Positions 26,133 to 36,038 of a stretch of DNA of 64,000 nucleotides are shown here, piece by piece (the first letter of the stretch is position 1; each line of letters opens with the position of its first letter). The notes under the pieces are model-generated. The model was not told the DNA's origin. It searched no databases and saw only the letters and a list, made by a program, of their open reading frames with translations. The DNA is from Qipengyuania vulgaris (lineage in GTDB: Bacteria > Pseudomonadota > Alphaproteobacteria > Sphingomonadales > Sphingomonadaceae): the NCBI GenBank assembly GCA_000756795.1, contig CCSI01000005.1:124001-188000 (forward strand). Reading direction: 5' to 3'. The translations under genes were made by a program, and so were the position numbers.

Positions 26133-28934
26133 ATGTTCAAAGCACTCGGCAAGGCCATTTTCGGCTCGTCCAACGACCGCTACGTCAATTCCATCCGCAA
26201 GGTCGTCGACCAGATCAACGCACTGGAACCGCAAATCCAGGCACTCTCCGACGAGGAGCTGCGCGCCCAGACCGACAAGTTCCGCGACCAGCTTGCAAAC
26301 GGCAAGTCGCTCGACGACATCCTGCCCGAAGCCTTTGCAACCGTGCGCGAAGCCTCGGTGCGCGTTTTCGGCATGCGTCACTTCGATGTGCAGATGATTG
26401 GCGGCATCGTGATCCATCGCGGCGAAATCGCCGAAATGCGCACGGGTGAGGGTAAGACGCTGATGGCGACGCTCGCCACCTATCTCAACGCAATCGAGGG
26501 CAAGGGCGTCCACGTCGTTACCGTGAACGACTACCTCGCCGCTCGCGATGCGGAGTGGATGGGCCAGCTTTACAACTATCTCGGCCTCAGCGTGGGAACC
26601 ATCGTTCCCAATCTTGGCGAACACCAACGCCGCGAAGCCTATGGCTCGGATATTACCTACGGCACGAACAACGAATTCGGCTTCGATTACCTGCGCGACA
26701 ACATGAAGCACGAGCGCAGCCAGATGGTGCAGCGCCCCTTCAACTTCGCCATCGTCGACGAAGTGGACTCCATCCTCATCGACGAAGCGCGTACGCCGCT
26801 CATCATCTCCGGACCGACGGAGGACAAGTCCGACCTCTATGTCGCGGTCGACGAGATCGTGAAGAAGATCGAGCCGGAATGGTACGAAGCCGACGAGAAA
26901 ACGAAGAACATCACTTGGACCGAAGAGGGTACCGACGAAATCGAGCGCATGCTCAACGAAGCGGGCCTCCTCGAAACCGATAATCTTTACGACGTCGAGA
27001 ACACGCAGGTCGTCCATCATCTAGACCAGGCGCTCAAGGCGAACATCATGTTCAAGCGCGACACAGATTACATCGTGAAGTTCGAGAAGAAGATGCAGCC
27101 CGATGGCACCATGGCCGAAGTCGGCAAGGTCGTCATTATCGATGAGTTCACCGGCCGCATGATGGACGGTCGCCGCTGGTCGAATGGCCTGCACCAGGCA
27201 GTCGAGGCCAAGGAAGGCGTCAACATCGAGCCGGAGAACCAGACGCTGGCCTCGATTACCTTCCAGAACTATTTCCGCATGTATCCCAAGCTGTCGGGCA
27301 TGACCGGTACGGCAGCCACTGAAGCCGCGGAATTCTGGGACATCTACAAGATGAACGTGGTCGAAATTCCGACCAACGTCCCCGTCCAGCGCATCGACGA
27401 GGAAGACGAGTTCTACAAGAACACGCAGGACAAGTTCCAGGCGATTGCCAAGGCGATCAAGGAAAAAAACGAAATCGGCCAGCCGGTACTGGTTGGCACG
27501 GTCTCCATCGAGAAGAGCGAACTGCTCTCCAGCTTCCTCGACAAGGAAGGCGTTGCGCATGAAATCCTCAACGCCCGTCAGCACGAGCGCGAGGCGCATA
27601 TCGTGGCGCAGGCCGGCCGCCTCGGCGCGGTGACCATCGCGACCAACATGGCTGGCCGCGGTACCGACATCCAGCTTGGCGGTAACCTTGAATTCCGCAT
27701 CGACGACGAACTTCGCGACCTTGCCGAGGATGACCCCAAGCGCCAGCTCGAGATCGATCGGATCAAGGCCGAGGTGGCTGCAGAAAAGCAGAAGGTGCTC
27801 GAAGCAGGCGGCTTGTTCGTGCTTGCCACCGAACGCCACGAAAGCCGCCGCATCGACAATCAGTTGCGCGGCCGTTCGGGCCGTCAGGGCGACCCGGGTC
27901 TTTCGCGCTTCTACCTGTGCCTCGAAGACGACCTCCTGCGCATCTTCGGGCCGGACACGCTGTTCGCCCGCATGATGAACTCGAACCTGCAGGATGGCGA
28001 AGCCATTGGTTCGAAATGGCTCTCCAAGGCCATCGAAACCGCGCAGAAGAAGGTCGAGGCGCGCAACTACGAAATCCGCAAGCAGGTCGTGCAGTACGAC
28101 GATGTGATGAATGACCAGCGCAAGGTCATTTACGAGCAGCGCGCGGAAATCATGGATAGCGAAGCAGTCGATGACGTCGTTGTCGACATGCGCCACGATG
28201 CAATCAACGCTATCGTCGCCGAACATTGCCCGGCCGGTTCCTACCCTGAACAATGGGACATCGACGGTCTCAAGACGCGCGTCGAAGAAGCGTTTGGCAT
28301 GTCCTTCCCGATGGAAGACTGGCTGGAAGAGGATTCGATCGAGCCCGAGCTCATCGAAGAGCGCATTCGCGAGGAGGCCGACGCGCGCATGGAGGCCAAG
28401 ATTGCGCAAGCCGATGCGGGCGTGTGGCGCCGGATCGAGAAGAGCTTGCTGCTGCAGGAACTCGACCACCAGTGGAAGGAACATCTCGCCACGCTCGATG
28501 CCCTGCGCCAGGTCGTCGGCCTTCGTGCGCATGCCCAGAAGCAGCCGCTCAACGAGTACAAGCAGGAAGCTTTCGCCCTGTTCGAAAGCATGCTCGACAA
28601 GCTGCGCGAGGATGTCACCTCCAAGCTGCTGCGGATGGAACTGGCCGAGCCGGCTCCGCTTCCCGCGATGAATTTGCCCGACCTGCCCGACTTCCTTACC
28701 GGTCATATCGACCCGCTGACAGGTCTCGACAATTCGGCCGATGGCGATGGTTCTGAAAATCGTGCGGCGCTGTTCGGTGCGCTGGCTGGGAGCGCTCGTG
28801 CTGCTGCGGGCCCCGGAGGCTCGGCGACCGAGAACCCCTACGAGGGCATGAACATCAGCCGCAACGAGCCTTGTCCCTGCGGTTCGGGTAACAAATACAA
28901 GCACTGCCACGGGGCAATCCGTACCCGGGCATGA
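26133..28934 (+). CDS. secA: Preprotein translocase ATPase SecA
   Basis: A 933-residue motor that drives preproteins through SecYEG. Walker A MRTGEGKT spans residues ~102-109. The DEAD-like box is [17 protein letters not shown], and the second ATPase half has [11 protein letters not shown] and [10 protein letters not shown]. The C-terminal zinc-binding SEC-C tail ([17 protein letters not shown]) for SecB and phospholipid contact is complete. It is followed 33 bases later by a strong hairpin terminator. Confidence 0.97.
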   Translation: MFKALGKAIFGSSNDRYVNSIRKVVDQINALEPQIQALSDEELRAQTDKFRDQLANGKSLDDILPEAFATVREASVRVFGMRHFDVQMIGGIVIHRGEIAEMRTGEGKTLMATLATYLNAIEGKGVHVVTVNDYLAARDAEWMGQLYNYLGLSVGTIVPNLGEHQRREAYGSDITYGTNNEFGFDYLRDNMKHERSQMVQRPFNFAIVDEVDSILIDEARTPLIISGPTEDKSDLYVAVDEIVKKIEPEWYEADEKTKNITWTEEGTDEIERMLNEAGLLETDNLYDVENTQVVHHLDQALKANIMFKRDTDYIVKFEKKMQPDGTMAEVGKVVIIDEFTGRMMDGRRWSNGLHQAVEAKEGVNIEPENQTLASITFQNYFRMYPKLSGMTGTAATEAAEFWDIYKMNVVEIPTNVPVQRIDEEDEFYKNTQDKFQAIAKAIKEKNEIGQPVLVGTVSIEKSELLSSFLDKEGVAHEILNARQHEREAHIVAQAGRLGAVTIATNMAGRGTDIQLGGNLEFRIDDELRDLAEDDPKRQLEIDRIKAEVAAEKQKVLEAGGLFVLATERHESRRIDNQLRGRSGRQGDPGLSRFYLCLEDDLLRIFGPDTLFARMMNSNLQDGEAIGSKWLSKAIETAQKKVEARNYEIRKQVVQYDDVMNDQRKVIYEQRAEIMDSEAVDDVVVDMRHDAINAIVAEHCPAGSYPEQWDIDGLKTRVEEAFGMSFPMEDWLEEDSIEPELIEERIREEADARMEAKIAQADAGVWRRIEKSLLLQELDHQWKEHLATLDALRQVVGLRAHAQKQPLNEYKQEAFALFESMLDKLREDVTSKLLRMELAEPAPLPAMNLPDLPDFLTGHIDPLTGLDNSADGDGSENRAALFGALAGSARAAAGPGGSATENPYEGMNISRNEPCPCGSGNKYKHCHGAIRTRA

Positions 28935-28966
28935 TGCTGCCCTTTACCAAACAGCTGAAATGAGAG

Positions 28967-29006
28967 AGGCGGCGAGAGCATGATTTGGCTCCTCGCCGCC
29001 TTTTTT
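28967..29006 (+). terminator. Intrinsic terminator of secA overlapping the next start codon
   Basis: AGGCGGCGAG (28967-28976) and CTCGCCGCCT (28992-29001) form a perfect 10-base stem with a 15-base loop, followed by TTTTTT. Placement just after secA is ideal. The loop contains the ATG (28980) of the TauE-type gene, and the 3' arm plus T-run encode its residues LLAAFF. Confidence 0.8.
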
Positions 29007-29717
29007 GTTACCGCACTGCTTTACGCCAGCGTCGGCTTCGGCGGTGGCTCGACTTATAACGCGCTTCTCGCCATTTCCGGGGTCGACTACCGCATCCTTC
29101 CGCTCATCGCGCTGAGCTGCAATATTGTAGTCGTCGCTGGCAGCACTGTTCGCTTCGCTCGCGCCGGTGTCATTCCGTGGCGGGGCGCGCTTTCGTTGAC
29201 TGCCATTGCGGCCCCTGCCGCTCTGCTCGGCGGGTTAACGCCCATCGGCGAGGGCGCCTTCCTTACGGTTCTGGGCGCGAGCCTTGTCCTGACAGCCCTT
29301 ACGATGGTCTTACCCGTAGCGGACAGGGTCGCAGAACCGCATCGGGCCACACGCCTTCTGCCGCTTGCGGTCGCTCCCTTAGGCTACCTTGCGGGGCTCG
29401 TCGGAATTGGCGGCGGCATTTTTCTCGCTCCCCTACTTCACCTCACGCGTTGGAACGAGGCGCGTGCCATTGCTGCCACGGCAAGCTTGTTCATTCTGGT
29501 GAACTCGCTCTTCGGAATCGCAGGGCAGATGCTCAAAGGTGGGGAAGGGCGTTTGCTGGCCGCGGTCGATGCTGGGCTACCCCTGATCATTGCGGTAGCA
29601 ATTGGGGGTCAAATCGGCAGCCTTCTGGCGCTCAGGTTCCTGCCGCAGCGCTGGATACGCTGGGGAACGGCCCTACTAACCGGTTGGGTCGGCGCGAAAT
29701 TGCTGGTTGGAATGTAA
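28980..29717 (+). CDS. TauE/SafE-family sulfite exporter-type permease
   Basis: A 245-residue membrane protein with about eight helices. It has the two repeated TauE/SafE signatures: YASVGFGGGSTYNALL near the N-terminus and LAGLVGIGGGIFLAPLLHL in the middle. Family members export sulfite, sulfoacetate or other small anions. The N-terminus matches the family, so ATG 28980 looks right even though it lies inside the secA terminator loop. Expression may depend on read-through or on an unseen promoter within secA. Confidence 0.88.
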   Translation: MIWLLAAFFVTALLYASVGFGGGSTYNALLAISGVDYRILPLIALSCNIVVVAGSTVRFARAGVIPWRGALSLTAIAAPAALLGGLTPIGEGAFLTVLGASLVLTALTMVLPVADRVAEPHRATRLLPLAVAPLGYLAGLVGIGGGIFLAPLLHLTRWNEARAIAATASLFILVNSLFGIAGQMLKGGEGRLLAAVDAGLPLIIAVAIGGQIGSLLALRFLPQRWIRWGTALLTGWVGAKLLVGM

Positions 29718-29722
29718 GAAAA

Positions 29723-29797
29723 TGGCTCCCCGAGTTGGATTCGAACCAACGACCAAGTGATTAACAGTCACCTACTCTACCGCTGAGCTATCGGGGA
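29723..29797 (-). tRNA. tRNA-Asn (GTT)
   Basis: A 75-base cloverleaf read on the minus strand. Acceptor TCCCCGA pairs with TCGGGGA, the D-arm is AGCTCAGCGGTAGAG, the anticodon loop has GTT in GACTGTTAATC, and the T-arm is GTTGGTTCGAATCCAAC. CCA is encoded. Confidence 0.97.
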
Positions 29798-29818
29798 GCA
29801 ACCCGAAGGCAGGCCGCG

Positions 29819-29847
29819 CGTATATGGACGTGATTTGGGTTTTGCAA
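29819..29847 (-). promoter_or_regulatory. Probable tRNA-Asn promoter
   Basis: On the minus strand TTGCAA (29847-29842) is followed after 17 bases by TATACG (29824-29819). The downstream GCGCGGCCTGCC resembles the region after the tRNA-Pro -10 box. The tRNA begins about 15 bases after the expected start. Confidence 0.55.
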
Positions 29848-29859
29848 GCGGGGTTTTCG

Positions 29860-29892
29860 AAAAAAATGCGCCGATGCTGCAACACCGTTGCA
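29860..29892 (-). terminator. Possible nadK terminator
   Basis: Immediately after the nadK stop, on the minus strand, TGCAAC-GGT-GTTGCA forms a 6-base hairpin. A run of seven T lies 11 bases further on. The gap makes it imperfect. Confidence 0.35.
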
Positions 29893-29893
29893 T

Positions 29894-30676
29894 TCAGAAC
29901 ACGAACTGCTCCGAAACTATGCGTTCGTCGAGCGCGTGGCCGGGGTCAAACAGCAATGTCAGCCCGTTCTCGCGAGCGATTTCCAGGCGCACTTCGGCGA
30001 CATTGCGAATCTCGCGCTGGTCGGCGACAGCCGAGACGGGGCGCTTTTCCGCCTCCATCACGCGGAAGGTGACCTGGCTGCGGTCGGGCAGGATGGCACC
30101 CTTCCAGCGGCGGGGGCGAAAGGCGGAAATGGGCGTCAGGGCTAGAAGTTGGGAATCCAGCGGAAGGATGGGGCCGTCCGCAGACAGATTGTAAGCCGTC
30201 GAGCCGGCAGGTGTGGAAAGAAGGACGCCATCGCAAACCAGTTCCTTTATCCGCACCTTGCTATCGACCGAGACTTCGATTTTTGCAGTCTGGCGTGTCT
30301 CACGTAGCAGCGAGACTTCATTGATCGCGCAAAAGCGGTGCGTCTCGCCGCCGACCGTTTCGGCTTCCATCGAAAGTGGGGTGATAGTGTGCGGCTTGGC
30401 GCGGGAAATCCGGCCGAGCAGTTTCTCCGGCTGGCGGTTCTTGTTCATCAGGAAGCCGACTGTGCCAAGGTTCACGCCATAGACCGGCAGGATCCGGCCC
30501 GTGTCGAGCATCGCGTGCAGGCTTTGGAGCATGAAACCATCGCCCCCGATGACAACGACCGCATCGGCCTCTTCCATCGGGACCCATTCGGCCAGCGGAT
30601 GGAATACCGTTTCGGCAGCTTCCTGCGCCCGCTCGGAATCGGAAACGAGTAGTGCAAGTCGCTCGAATTCGGCCAT
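29894..30676 (-). CDS. nadK: NAD kinase
   Basis: A 260-residue cytosolic enzyme making NADP from NAD and ATP. The GGDG motif lies in VVVIGGDGFMLQS; NEVSLLRE and the Gly-rich DGVLLSTPAGSTAYNLSA segment are diagnostic. It is the short alphaproteobacterial form. ATG 30676 follows AAGGAC at good spacing; longer reading upstream is not family-like. Divergent from the EAL-domain gene across an AT-rich 126-bp gap. Confidence 0.94.
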   Translation of the reverse strand: MAEFERLALLVSDSERAQEAAETVFHPLAEWVPMEEADAVVVIGGDGFMLQSLHAMLDTGRILPVYGVNLGTVGFLMNKNRQPEKLLGRISRAKPHTITPLSMEAETVGGETHRFCAINEVSLLRETRQTAKIEVSVDSKVRIKELVCDGVLLSTPAGSTAYNLSADGPILPLDSQLLALTPISAFRPRRWKGAILPDRSQVTFRVMEAEKRPVSAVADQREIRNVAEVRLEIARENGLTLLFDPGHALDERIVSEQFVF

Positions 30677-30802
30677 TTCCCGTCCTTGCGCCGGACACCG
30701 CCAACTGGTGCCACTGGCCGCACCACTATGGATAGGCGTCCCGTTTGGCAACAATGTCGATTTTATACCTAATAAACTGTAAAGCAATGCTAGGGTGCAC
30801 AA

Positions 30803-32122
30803 ATGGCAACGGTGCCCATGGACACGATTCGCGATACGCAGGATGCATTGACGGGGTTGGGAGACCTTCGACAATTGCGCGCGACCGTTTCGTCATGGTG
30901 CTCGGAATGGCCGGAAGGTTCGGGGCCCTGTCCGCTGCACGCCATGCTCATTACGCTTGGACGTATCGACACCGTTAACGTTGCATTTGGGGAAACCGCA
31001 GGGGATGGGGCGCTTGTCGAAGTGGGCCATCGGATCCGTCATTTTGCGAATGACGAGCTGGAAAGCCATCCGTGGCTGGCAGCGCGCGTCTCGGGCGGAA
31101 CCTTCATGCTGGTATCGCGCGCGGAAAGTAGTAACGAACGCTGGCAATGGCTCGCCGAAGCCCTTGCCGACGCATTGGCCGCACCGATAGCCAACCCGTC
31201 CGGCGGGGGAAGCCTACGCCTCTCACCGCGTATCGCTCTGATGAGCGCGGGCGAGAACGACGATATTGACACCATGCTGGATCGGTTGTCGGAAACGACG
31301 ACGCACATGCGCGCGTCGCCTGGAAGGCGTATCGACTGGTCGAGTGGATCCGTAGCCACCGCCGCTCGCACAAATATCCAGCTAGAGGGCGATCTTCTTG
31401 CAGCGATCGACCGGCAGGAAATCGAGATCCAGTTCCAGCCGCAGTATTCGCTAGTTGACGACCACTTGATCGGCGCAGAAGCCCTGGCGCGTTGGCATCA
31501 TCCTATCGTCGGGCGTATCGGCGCTGGGACCTTGTTCCAGATTGCCGAGCGGGCGGACCATATCGCGCATCTTTCGCGCCATATAGCCGTGCGCGCGATG
31601 GAAGAGGCCAAGGAGTGGCCGGAGGACCTCCGACTATCTATCAATATTACACCGTCAGACCTCGCGGTGGACAATTTCGCCATCGAGTTCGCGCGGATCG
31701 CAGACAAGATCGGCTTCCCGCTTTCCCGCGTCACGCTGGAGATAACCGAGCAGGTGCTGCTCTCCGATCTGGACCGCGTAAGCCGGGTGCTGCAACAGTT
31801 GAAAGTCCTCGATGCGCGGATTGCGCTGGACGACTTCGGCGCTGGTTTCTGCAACTTCCGTTATCTCAAGGTATTGCCGATCGACTGTCTGAAGCTCGAC
31901 CGTTCGATGGTCGAAGGCGTGCTCGAGGACGAACGCGACCGGGCGGTCTTCCGCGCGATCATGGGCATGGCCAAGGCGCTCGACCTGCGCGTATTGGTCG
32001 AAGGCATCGAGACCGAGCAACAGCGCGATTTCGTGGCCGCCGAAGACTGCGAATATTACCAGGGGTTCCTGCGCGCGCAGCCCATGGCGCCGCACGCCTT
32101 TCTCAACCGCGCAATGCGCTAG
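30803..32122 (+). CDS. Degenerate-GGDEF / EAL cyclic-di-GMP phosphodiesterase
   Basis: A 439-residue protein with no signal peptide, membrane helix or sensor domain. In the first half the GGDEF site reads SGGTF (residues 97-101), so cyclase activity should be lost. The EAL domain (from ~195) keeps EAL (226-228), Asn in SINITPSDL, the metal Glu in LEITEQ, DDFGAGF, KLDRSM and VEGIET, so phosphodiesterase activity is expected. The N-terminal domain may bind GTP or a partner. It is divergent from nadK and shares CTAG at its stop with mfd. Confidence 0.9.
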   Translation: MATVPMDTIRDTQDALTGLGDLRQLRATVSSWCSEWPEGSGPCPLHAMLITLGRIDTVNVAFGETAGDGALVEVGHRIRHFANDELESHPWLAARVSGGTFMLVSRAESSNERWQWLAEALADALAAPIANPSGGGSLRLSPRIALMSAGENDDIDTMLDRLSETTTHMRASPGRRIDWSSGSVATAARTNIQLEGDLLAAIDRQEIEIQFQPQYSLVDDHLIGAEALARWHHPIVGRIGAGTLFQIAERADHIAHLSRHIAVRAMEEAKEWPEDLRLSINITPSDLAVDNFAIEFARIADKIGFPLSRVTLEITEQVLLSDLDRVSRVLQQLKVLDARIALDDFGAGFCNFRYLKVLPIDCLKLDRSMVEGVLEDERDRAVFRAIMGMAKALDLRVLVEGIETEQQRDFVAAEDCEYYQGFLRAQPMAPHAFLNRAMR

Positions 32123-35100
32123 GCGGCCGCCTTTTCGCGCCTCCTTGCTTTCCTGACGATACCCGACAGCCCCTTGGTAAGCTGAAAGAGGCCGTTGAGC
32201 CGGCTCTCGGGCGAATTCCACGCGCGGCTGATGACCAGCTTCATGTCGGGGCGCAGCTTGGCGGTGCCCTTCAGCTTATCGACATAGGCGATGAGGCCCG
32301 GGCCGTCGGCGAAGTCGTCATTATGGAAAGTCACGAGCGTGCCCGCCGCACCGACGTCGATCTTGGAGATATTGGCCTCCATCGCTTGCAGCTTGATCTG
32401 GATCAGGCGGACGAGGTTCTCGGTGGCGGAAGGTAGCGGACCGAAACGGTCGATCATTTCGGCGGCCAGCGCCTCGATTTCGCCCATGTTTTCCGCATCG
32501 TTGAGACGGCGGTAAAGCGCCATGCGCACGGCGAGGTCGGGGACGTAGTCCTCGGGTATCATGATGGGCGCATCGACGGTTATCTGCGGGCTCACGGTCT
32601 CGCGCTTGGCTTCAAGGCCCAGTTCTCCGGCCTTGGCGGCCAGAATCGCGTCTTCGAGCATCGACTGGTAAAGTTCGAAGCCGACCTCGCGGATGTGGCC
32701 CGATTGCTCGTCTCCGAGGAGGTTGCCTGCGCCGCGGATGTCGAGGTCGTGACTCGCCAGCTGGAAGCCTGCGCCTAGGCTGTCGAGATCGCCGAGCACC
32801 TTGAGGCGCTTCTCTGCCACTTCGGATAGCGCCACGTCCTTCTCGTAAGTGAGGTAGGCATAGGCGCGCAGTTTCGACCGGCCAACACGGCCGCGCAGCT
32901 GGTAGAGCTGGGCGAGGCCGAAGATGTCGGCGCGGTGGATGATGATGGTGTTCGCGCTCGGCAGGTCGAGCCCGCTTTCGACGATGGTGGTGGCGAGGAG
33001 CACATCGTATTTGCCCTCGTAGAAGGCGCTCATCCGCTCTTCGATTTCGCCTGCGCCCATCTGGCCGTGGGCGGCCACGAACTTCACTTCGGGCACGTTC
33101 TCGTGCAGCCAGTCGGAAATCTGCTCCATGTCCGAAATGCGCGGCACGACGATGAAGCTCTGCCCGCCGCGATGGTGTTCGCGCAGCAGTGCCTCGCGCA
33201 TCACCATGTCGTCCCATTCCATGACGTAGGTGCGCACCGCGAGGCGGTCGACCGGCGGGGTCTGGATGGTAGAGAGTTCGCGCAGGCCCGTCATCGCCAT
33301 CTGCAAAGTGCGAGGGATGGGCGTGGCGGTGAGCGTGAGCATGTGAACGTCGGCGCGCAGCTGCTTAAGCTTTTCCTTGTGCGTGACGCCGAAACGCTGT
33401 TCCTCGTCGACGATGACGAGGCCCAAGTTCTTGAACTTGGTCTGTTTCGACAGGATGGCATGCGTGCCGACGACGATGTCGACGTCGCCGCTAGCCAGCC
33501 CCTCGCGCGTCTCCTTCATCTCCTTGGCGGAAACGAGGCGGGAGAGGCGGCCGACCTTCAGAGGGAAGCCTTTGAAGCGCTGGCTGAAGTTCTCGAAATG
33601 CTGGCGGGCGAGGAGGGTGGTGGGCGCGACCACGGCGACTTGTTCGCCGTTCATCGCCGCGACGAAGGCGGCGCGCAGCGCGACCTCGGTCTTGCCGAAC
33701 CCGACATCGCCGCAGACCAGCCGGTCCATCGGCTTGCCGCTTTCGAGGTCGGAAAGGACATCGGCGATGGCGCGGTCCTGGTCGTCGGTCTCCTCATACT
33801 GGAAGCGGTCGAGGAACTGGTTGTAAGTCGGCTCGTCCACCTCGAGCACCGGCGCTTTCTTGAGCGCGCGCTGCGCGGCGACCTGCATGAGTTCGCCGGC
33901 AATCTCGCGAATGCGCTCCTTCAGGCGTGCGCGGCGTTTTTGCCAAGCTTCCCCGCCGAGCCGGTCGAGCATGACGGCCTCTTCGGATGACCCATAGCGG
34001 CTGAGGACGTCGATGTTCTCAACAGGAATGAACAGCTTGTCGCCGCCCTTGTATTCCAGCTGGACGCAGTCGTGCTTCGACTTGCCCACGCTGACCGGTT
34101 CGAGGCCGAGATATTTCCCGATACCGTGCTCGGTGTGAACGATAAGGTCGCCCACGGCGAGCGCCTGCAGTTCGGCGAGGAACGCGTCGGCATCCTTGCG
34201 CTTCTTCTTGCGGCGCACGAGCCGGTCGCCGAGGATGTCCTGCTCGGTGAGCAGCTCCATCTCGTCATTGGCGAAGCTGGCTTCCAATGGCAGGACCATC
34301 GCCGCCGGTTTACCCTTGGCGGAAAGGCCGAGCGCTTCTTGCCAGCTGTCGGCCAGCTGCACCGGCGCGCCCGCTTCGGACAGGATCGAGGCGATGCGTG
34401 CTCGGCTGCCAGTCGAATAGGCAGCCAGAAGCGGCCTTTTGCCTGCTTTGCCCAGCGCTTTCAGGTGGTCGGCGAGCACCGGATAGACATTGTCGCCGCG
34501 TGCGCGTTCCGGGGCAAAATCGCGGCCTGAGCGGAAGCCGAAATCGATGACCGTATCGCTTTCCGGCTCGTCGAATGCCGTGGCGCGGTGGGCTGGAGCC
34601 TCGGCCAGCGCGGACTTGAATTCTTCCTCGGTCAGGTAGAGCGCTTCGGGCTTCAACGGACGGTAGCTGCCCTTGGCCTGACCGCTCGCCGCCTTGCGCT
34701 GGTCGTAATAGTCGGTGACGTCCTTGATACGCTCGTCCGCTGCGGCGAGGCTGGCATTGTCGATGACCACCGTGTCCTTGGCATCGAGGTGGTCGAACAG
34801 CGTGACCAGCTTCTCCTCGAACAGCGGCAACCAATGCTCCATCCCGGCAAGCCGGCGGCCTTCGCTCACTGCTTCGTAGAGCGGGTCCTGCGTGGCGTTG
34901 GCACCGAACATCTCGCGATACCGGCTGCGGAATCGCTTGATGCTGTCTTCGTCGAGCAGTGCCTCGCTGGCGGGCAGCAGCAAATGGTTGTCGAGCCTGC
35001 CGGTGCTCATCTGCGTGTTCGGGTCGAAGCTACGCAGGCTCTCCAGCTCGTCGCCGAAGAAGTCGAGCCGCAGCGCTTCGTCCAGGCCGCTCGGGAAGAC

Positions 35101-35610
35101 ATCGACGATGGACCCGCGAATGGCGTATTCGCCCTTGTCGATAACAGTGTCGGTGCGGCTGTAGCCCTGCTTCTGCAGCAGCAATGACAAGCTCTCGCGC
35201 CCGATTTCTGTGCCCGGCTTGAACTCACGCACGCTCTCGCGAATTCGGAACGGGGTGAGGACGCGCTGCAGCACGGCATTGGCGGTGGTGACGACCAGTT
35301 GCGCCTTCGCCTTGCCCGTCTGCAGGCGGAAAAGCGCGGCCAGCCTCTTCGCGCTTACACTCAGCGCAGGGCTGGCACGGTCGTAGGGCAGCGAGTCCCA
35401 TGCCGGAAACTCGATGACCTCCAGTTCGGGCGCAAAGAATTTCGCCGCATCCGCCACGCCGCGCATCGCCGCATCGTCTGGTGCAATGAATACGGCGCGC
35501 CCCGTGCCGGCGCGGGCGAGGTCGGCCATGACCAGCGGCTGCGCGCCGCGGGCGACCTGCGCGAGAGTGAGTTGCTTGTCGGCTTTGAGGATGCGGGAGA
35601 ACTCGGGCAT
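32119..35610 (-). CDS. mfd: Transcription-repair coupling factor Mfd
   Basis: A 1163-residue DNA translocase that removes stalled RNA polymerase and recruits UvrA. In order: a UvrB-like N-terminal region, the RNA-polymerase-interacting domain ([18 protein letters not shown]), the RecG-like motor with Walker [17 protein letters not shown] and QLRGRVGRS, then the C-terminal regulatory domain. The length is normal. GGGAGG lies about 15 bases before ATG 35610. sdhE is directly upstream across a 19-bp tandem repeat. Confidence 0.96.
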   Translation of the reverse strand: MPEFSRILKADKQLTLAQVARGAQPLVMADLARAGTGRAVFIAPDDAAMRGVADAAKFFAPELEVIEFPAWDSLPYDRASPALSVSAKRLAALFRLQTGKAKAQLVVTTANAVLQRVLTPFRIRESVREFKPGTEIGRESLSLLLQKQGYSRTDTVIDKGEYAIRGSIVDVFPSGLDEALRLDFFGDELESLRSFDPNTQMSTGRLDNHLLLPASEALLDEDSIKRFRSRYREMFGANATQDPLYEAVSEGRRLAGMEHWLPLFEEKLVTLFDHLDAKDTVVIDNASLAAADERIKDVTDYYDQRKAASGQAKGSYRPLKPEALYLTEEEFKSALAEAPAHRATAFDEPESDTVIDFGFRSGRDFAPERARGDNVYPVLADHLKALGKAGKRPLLAAYSTGSRARIASILSEAGAPVQLADSWQEALGLSAKGKPAAMVLPLEASFANDEMELLTEQDILGDRLVRRKKKRKDADAFLAELQALAVGDLIVHTEHGIGKYLGLEPVSVGKSKHDCVQLEYKGGDKLFIPVENIDVLSRYGSSEEAVMLDRLGGEAWQKRRARLKERIREIAGELMQVAAQRALKKAPVLEVDEPTYNQFLDRFQYEETDDQDRAIADVLSDLESGKPMDRLVCGDVGFGKTEVALRAAFVAAMNGEQVAVVAPTTLLARQHFENFSQRFKGFPLKVGRLSRLVSAKEMKETREGLASGDVDIVVGTHAILSKQTKFKNLGLVIVDEEQRFGVTHKEKLKQLRADVHMLTLTATPIPRTLQMAMTGLRELSTIQTPPVDRLAVRTYVMEWDDMVMREALLREHHRGGQSFIVVPRISDMEQISDWLHENVPEVKFVAAHGQMGAGEIEERMSAFYEGKYDVLLATTIVESGLDLPSANTIIIHRADIFGLAQLYQLRGRVGRSKLRAYAYLTYEKDVALSEVAEKRLKVLGDLDSLGAGFQLASHDLDIRGAGNLLGDEQSGHIREVGFELYQSMLEDAILAAKAGELGLEAKRETVSPQITVDAPIMIPEDYVPDLAVRMALYRRLNDAENMGEIEALAAEMIDRFGPLPSATENLVRLIQIKLQAMEANISKIDVGAAGTLVTFHNDDFADGPGLIAYVDKLKGTAKLRPDMKLVISRAWNSPESRLNGLFQLTKGLSGIVRKARRREKAAA

Positions 35611-35642
35611 TACAGCGTCAGCGCCGTAAACCTCCCGGCGTT

Positions 35643-35712
35643 CCCGTCAACGCGGTTTTGGCCCGTCAACGCGGTTTTGGCCCGTCAACGCGGTTTTGGC
35701 CCGTCAACGCGG
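35643..35712. repeat. 19-bp tandem repeat, 3.7 copies
   Basis: CCCGTCAACGCGGTTTTGG occurs as exact copies at 35643-35661, 35662-35680 and 35681-35699, with a partial copy of 13 bases at 35700-35712. The partial copy contains the sdhE stop codon and last codons, so the array looks like repeated duplication starting from the sdhE end. It fills most of the sdhE-mfd gap. Confidence 0.95.
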
Positions 35713-36000
35713 AATGTCGACGTAATCGAGCTTCTGCATTTTTTCGATGAGCTCGCCCTGGAAGCGCGCAGGCGTAGGCTGGGTCTTCAGCGCCCATGCC
35801 ATGATGTCCACGTCGTCTTCCTCGAGCAGGGCTTCGAACCAAGCGAGTTCGTCCGCGCCCCAATCGGCGTGATAGCGATCGAAGAATCCGCCGATCATGT
35901 AGTCGGCTTCACGCGTACCGCGATGCCAGCTGCGAAACTTGCAGCGGGCGAGGCGACCTTCTGTTGTGAGCATTTCCGGCATAGGGCGCGGGTAGGGCAC
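35704..36000 (-). CDS. sdhE: Succinate dehydrogenase assembly factor SdhE
   Basis: A 98-residue helical protein that promotes covalent FAD attachment to SdhA. The family motif is RGTREAD (residues ~27-33) with the downstream FDRYH and WFEALLEEDD pattern. The true start may be at an internal Met (residue 7 or 10). The sdhE-mfd order, divergent from recG, is common in alphaproteobacteria. Its stop lies in the 3'-most partial copy of a tandem repeat. Confidence 0.9.
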   Translation of the reverse strand: MPYPRPMPEMLTTEGRLARCKFRSWHRGTREADYMIGGFFDRYHADWGADELAWFEALLEEDDVDIMAWALKTQPTPARFQGELIEKMQKLDYVDIPR

Positions 36001-36038
36001 TCGCCAAAGCCGCGCAAGCAGCTATAGCGTTGCGCAGC

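Noticed and set aside
27021..28910. Long open frame of ~629 codons on the strand opposite secA; similar long antisense frames opposite ppk (21374-23572), the GPH transporter (59733-61127) and mfd.
   Set aside because: These are shadows of real genes in GC-rich DNA. The translations are His/Arg/Asp-rich and match no family, while the other strand has complete, recognisable proteins.
30677..30874. A longer nadK start reaching into the EAL gene.
   Set aside because: The extension crosses the AT-rich divergent promoter region, and the internal ATG has a good ribosome site.
35643..35712. Possible CRISPR array.
   Set aside because: The units are directly adjacent with no spacers, only 19 bp long, and there are no cas genes.
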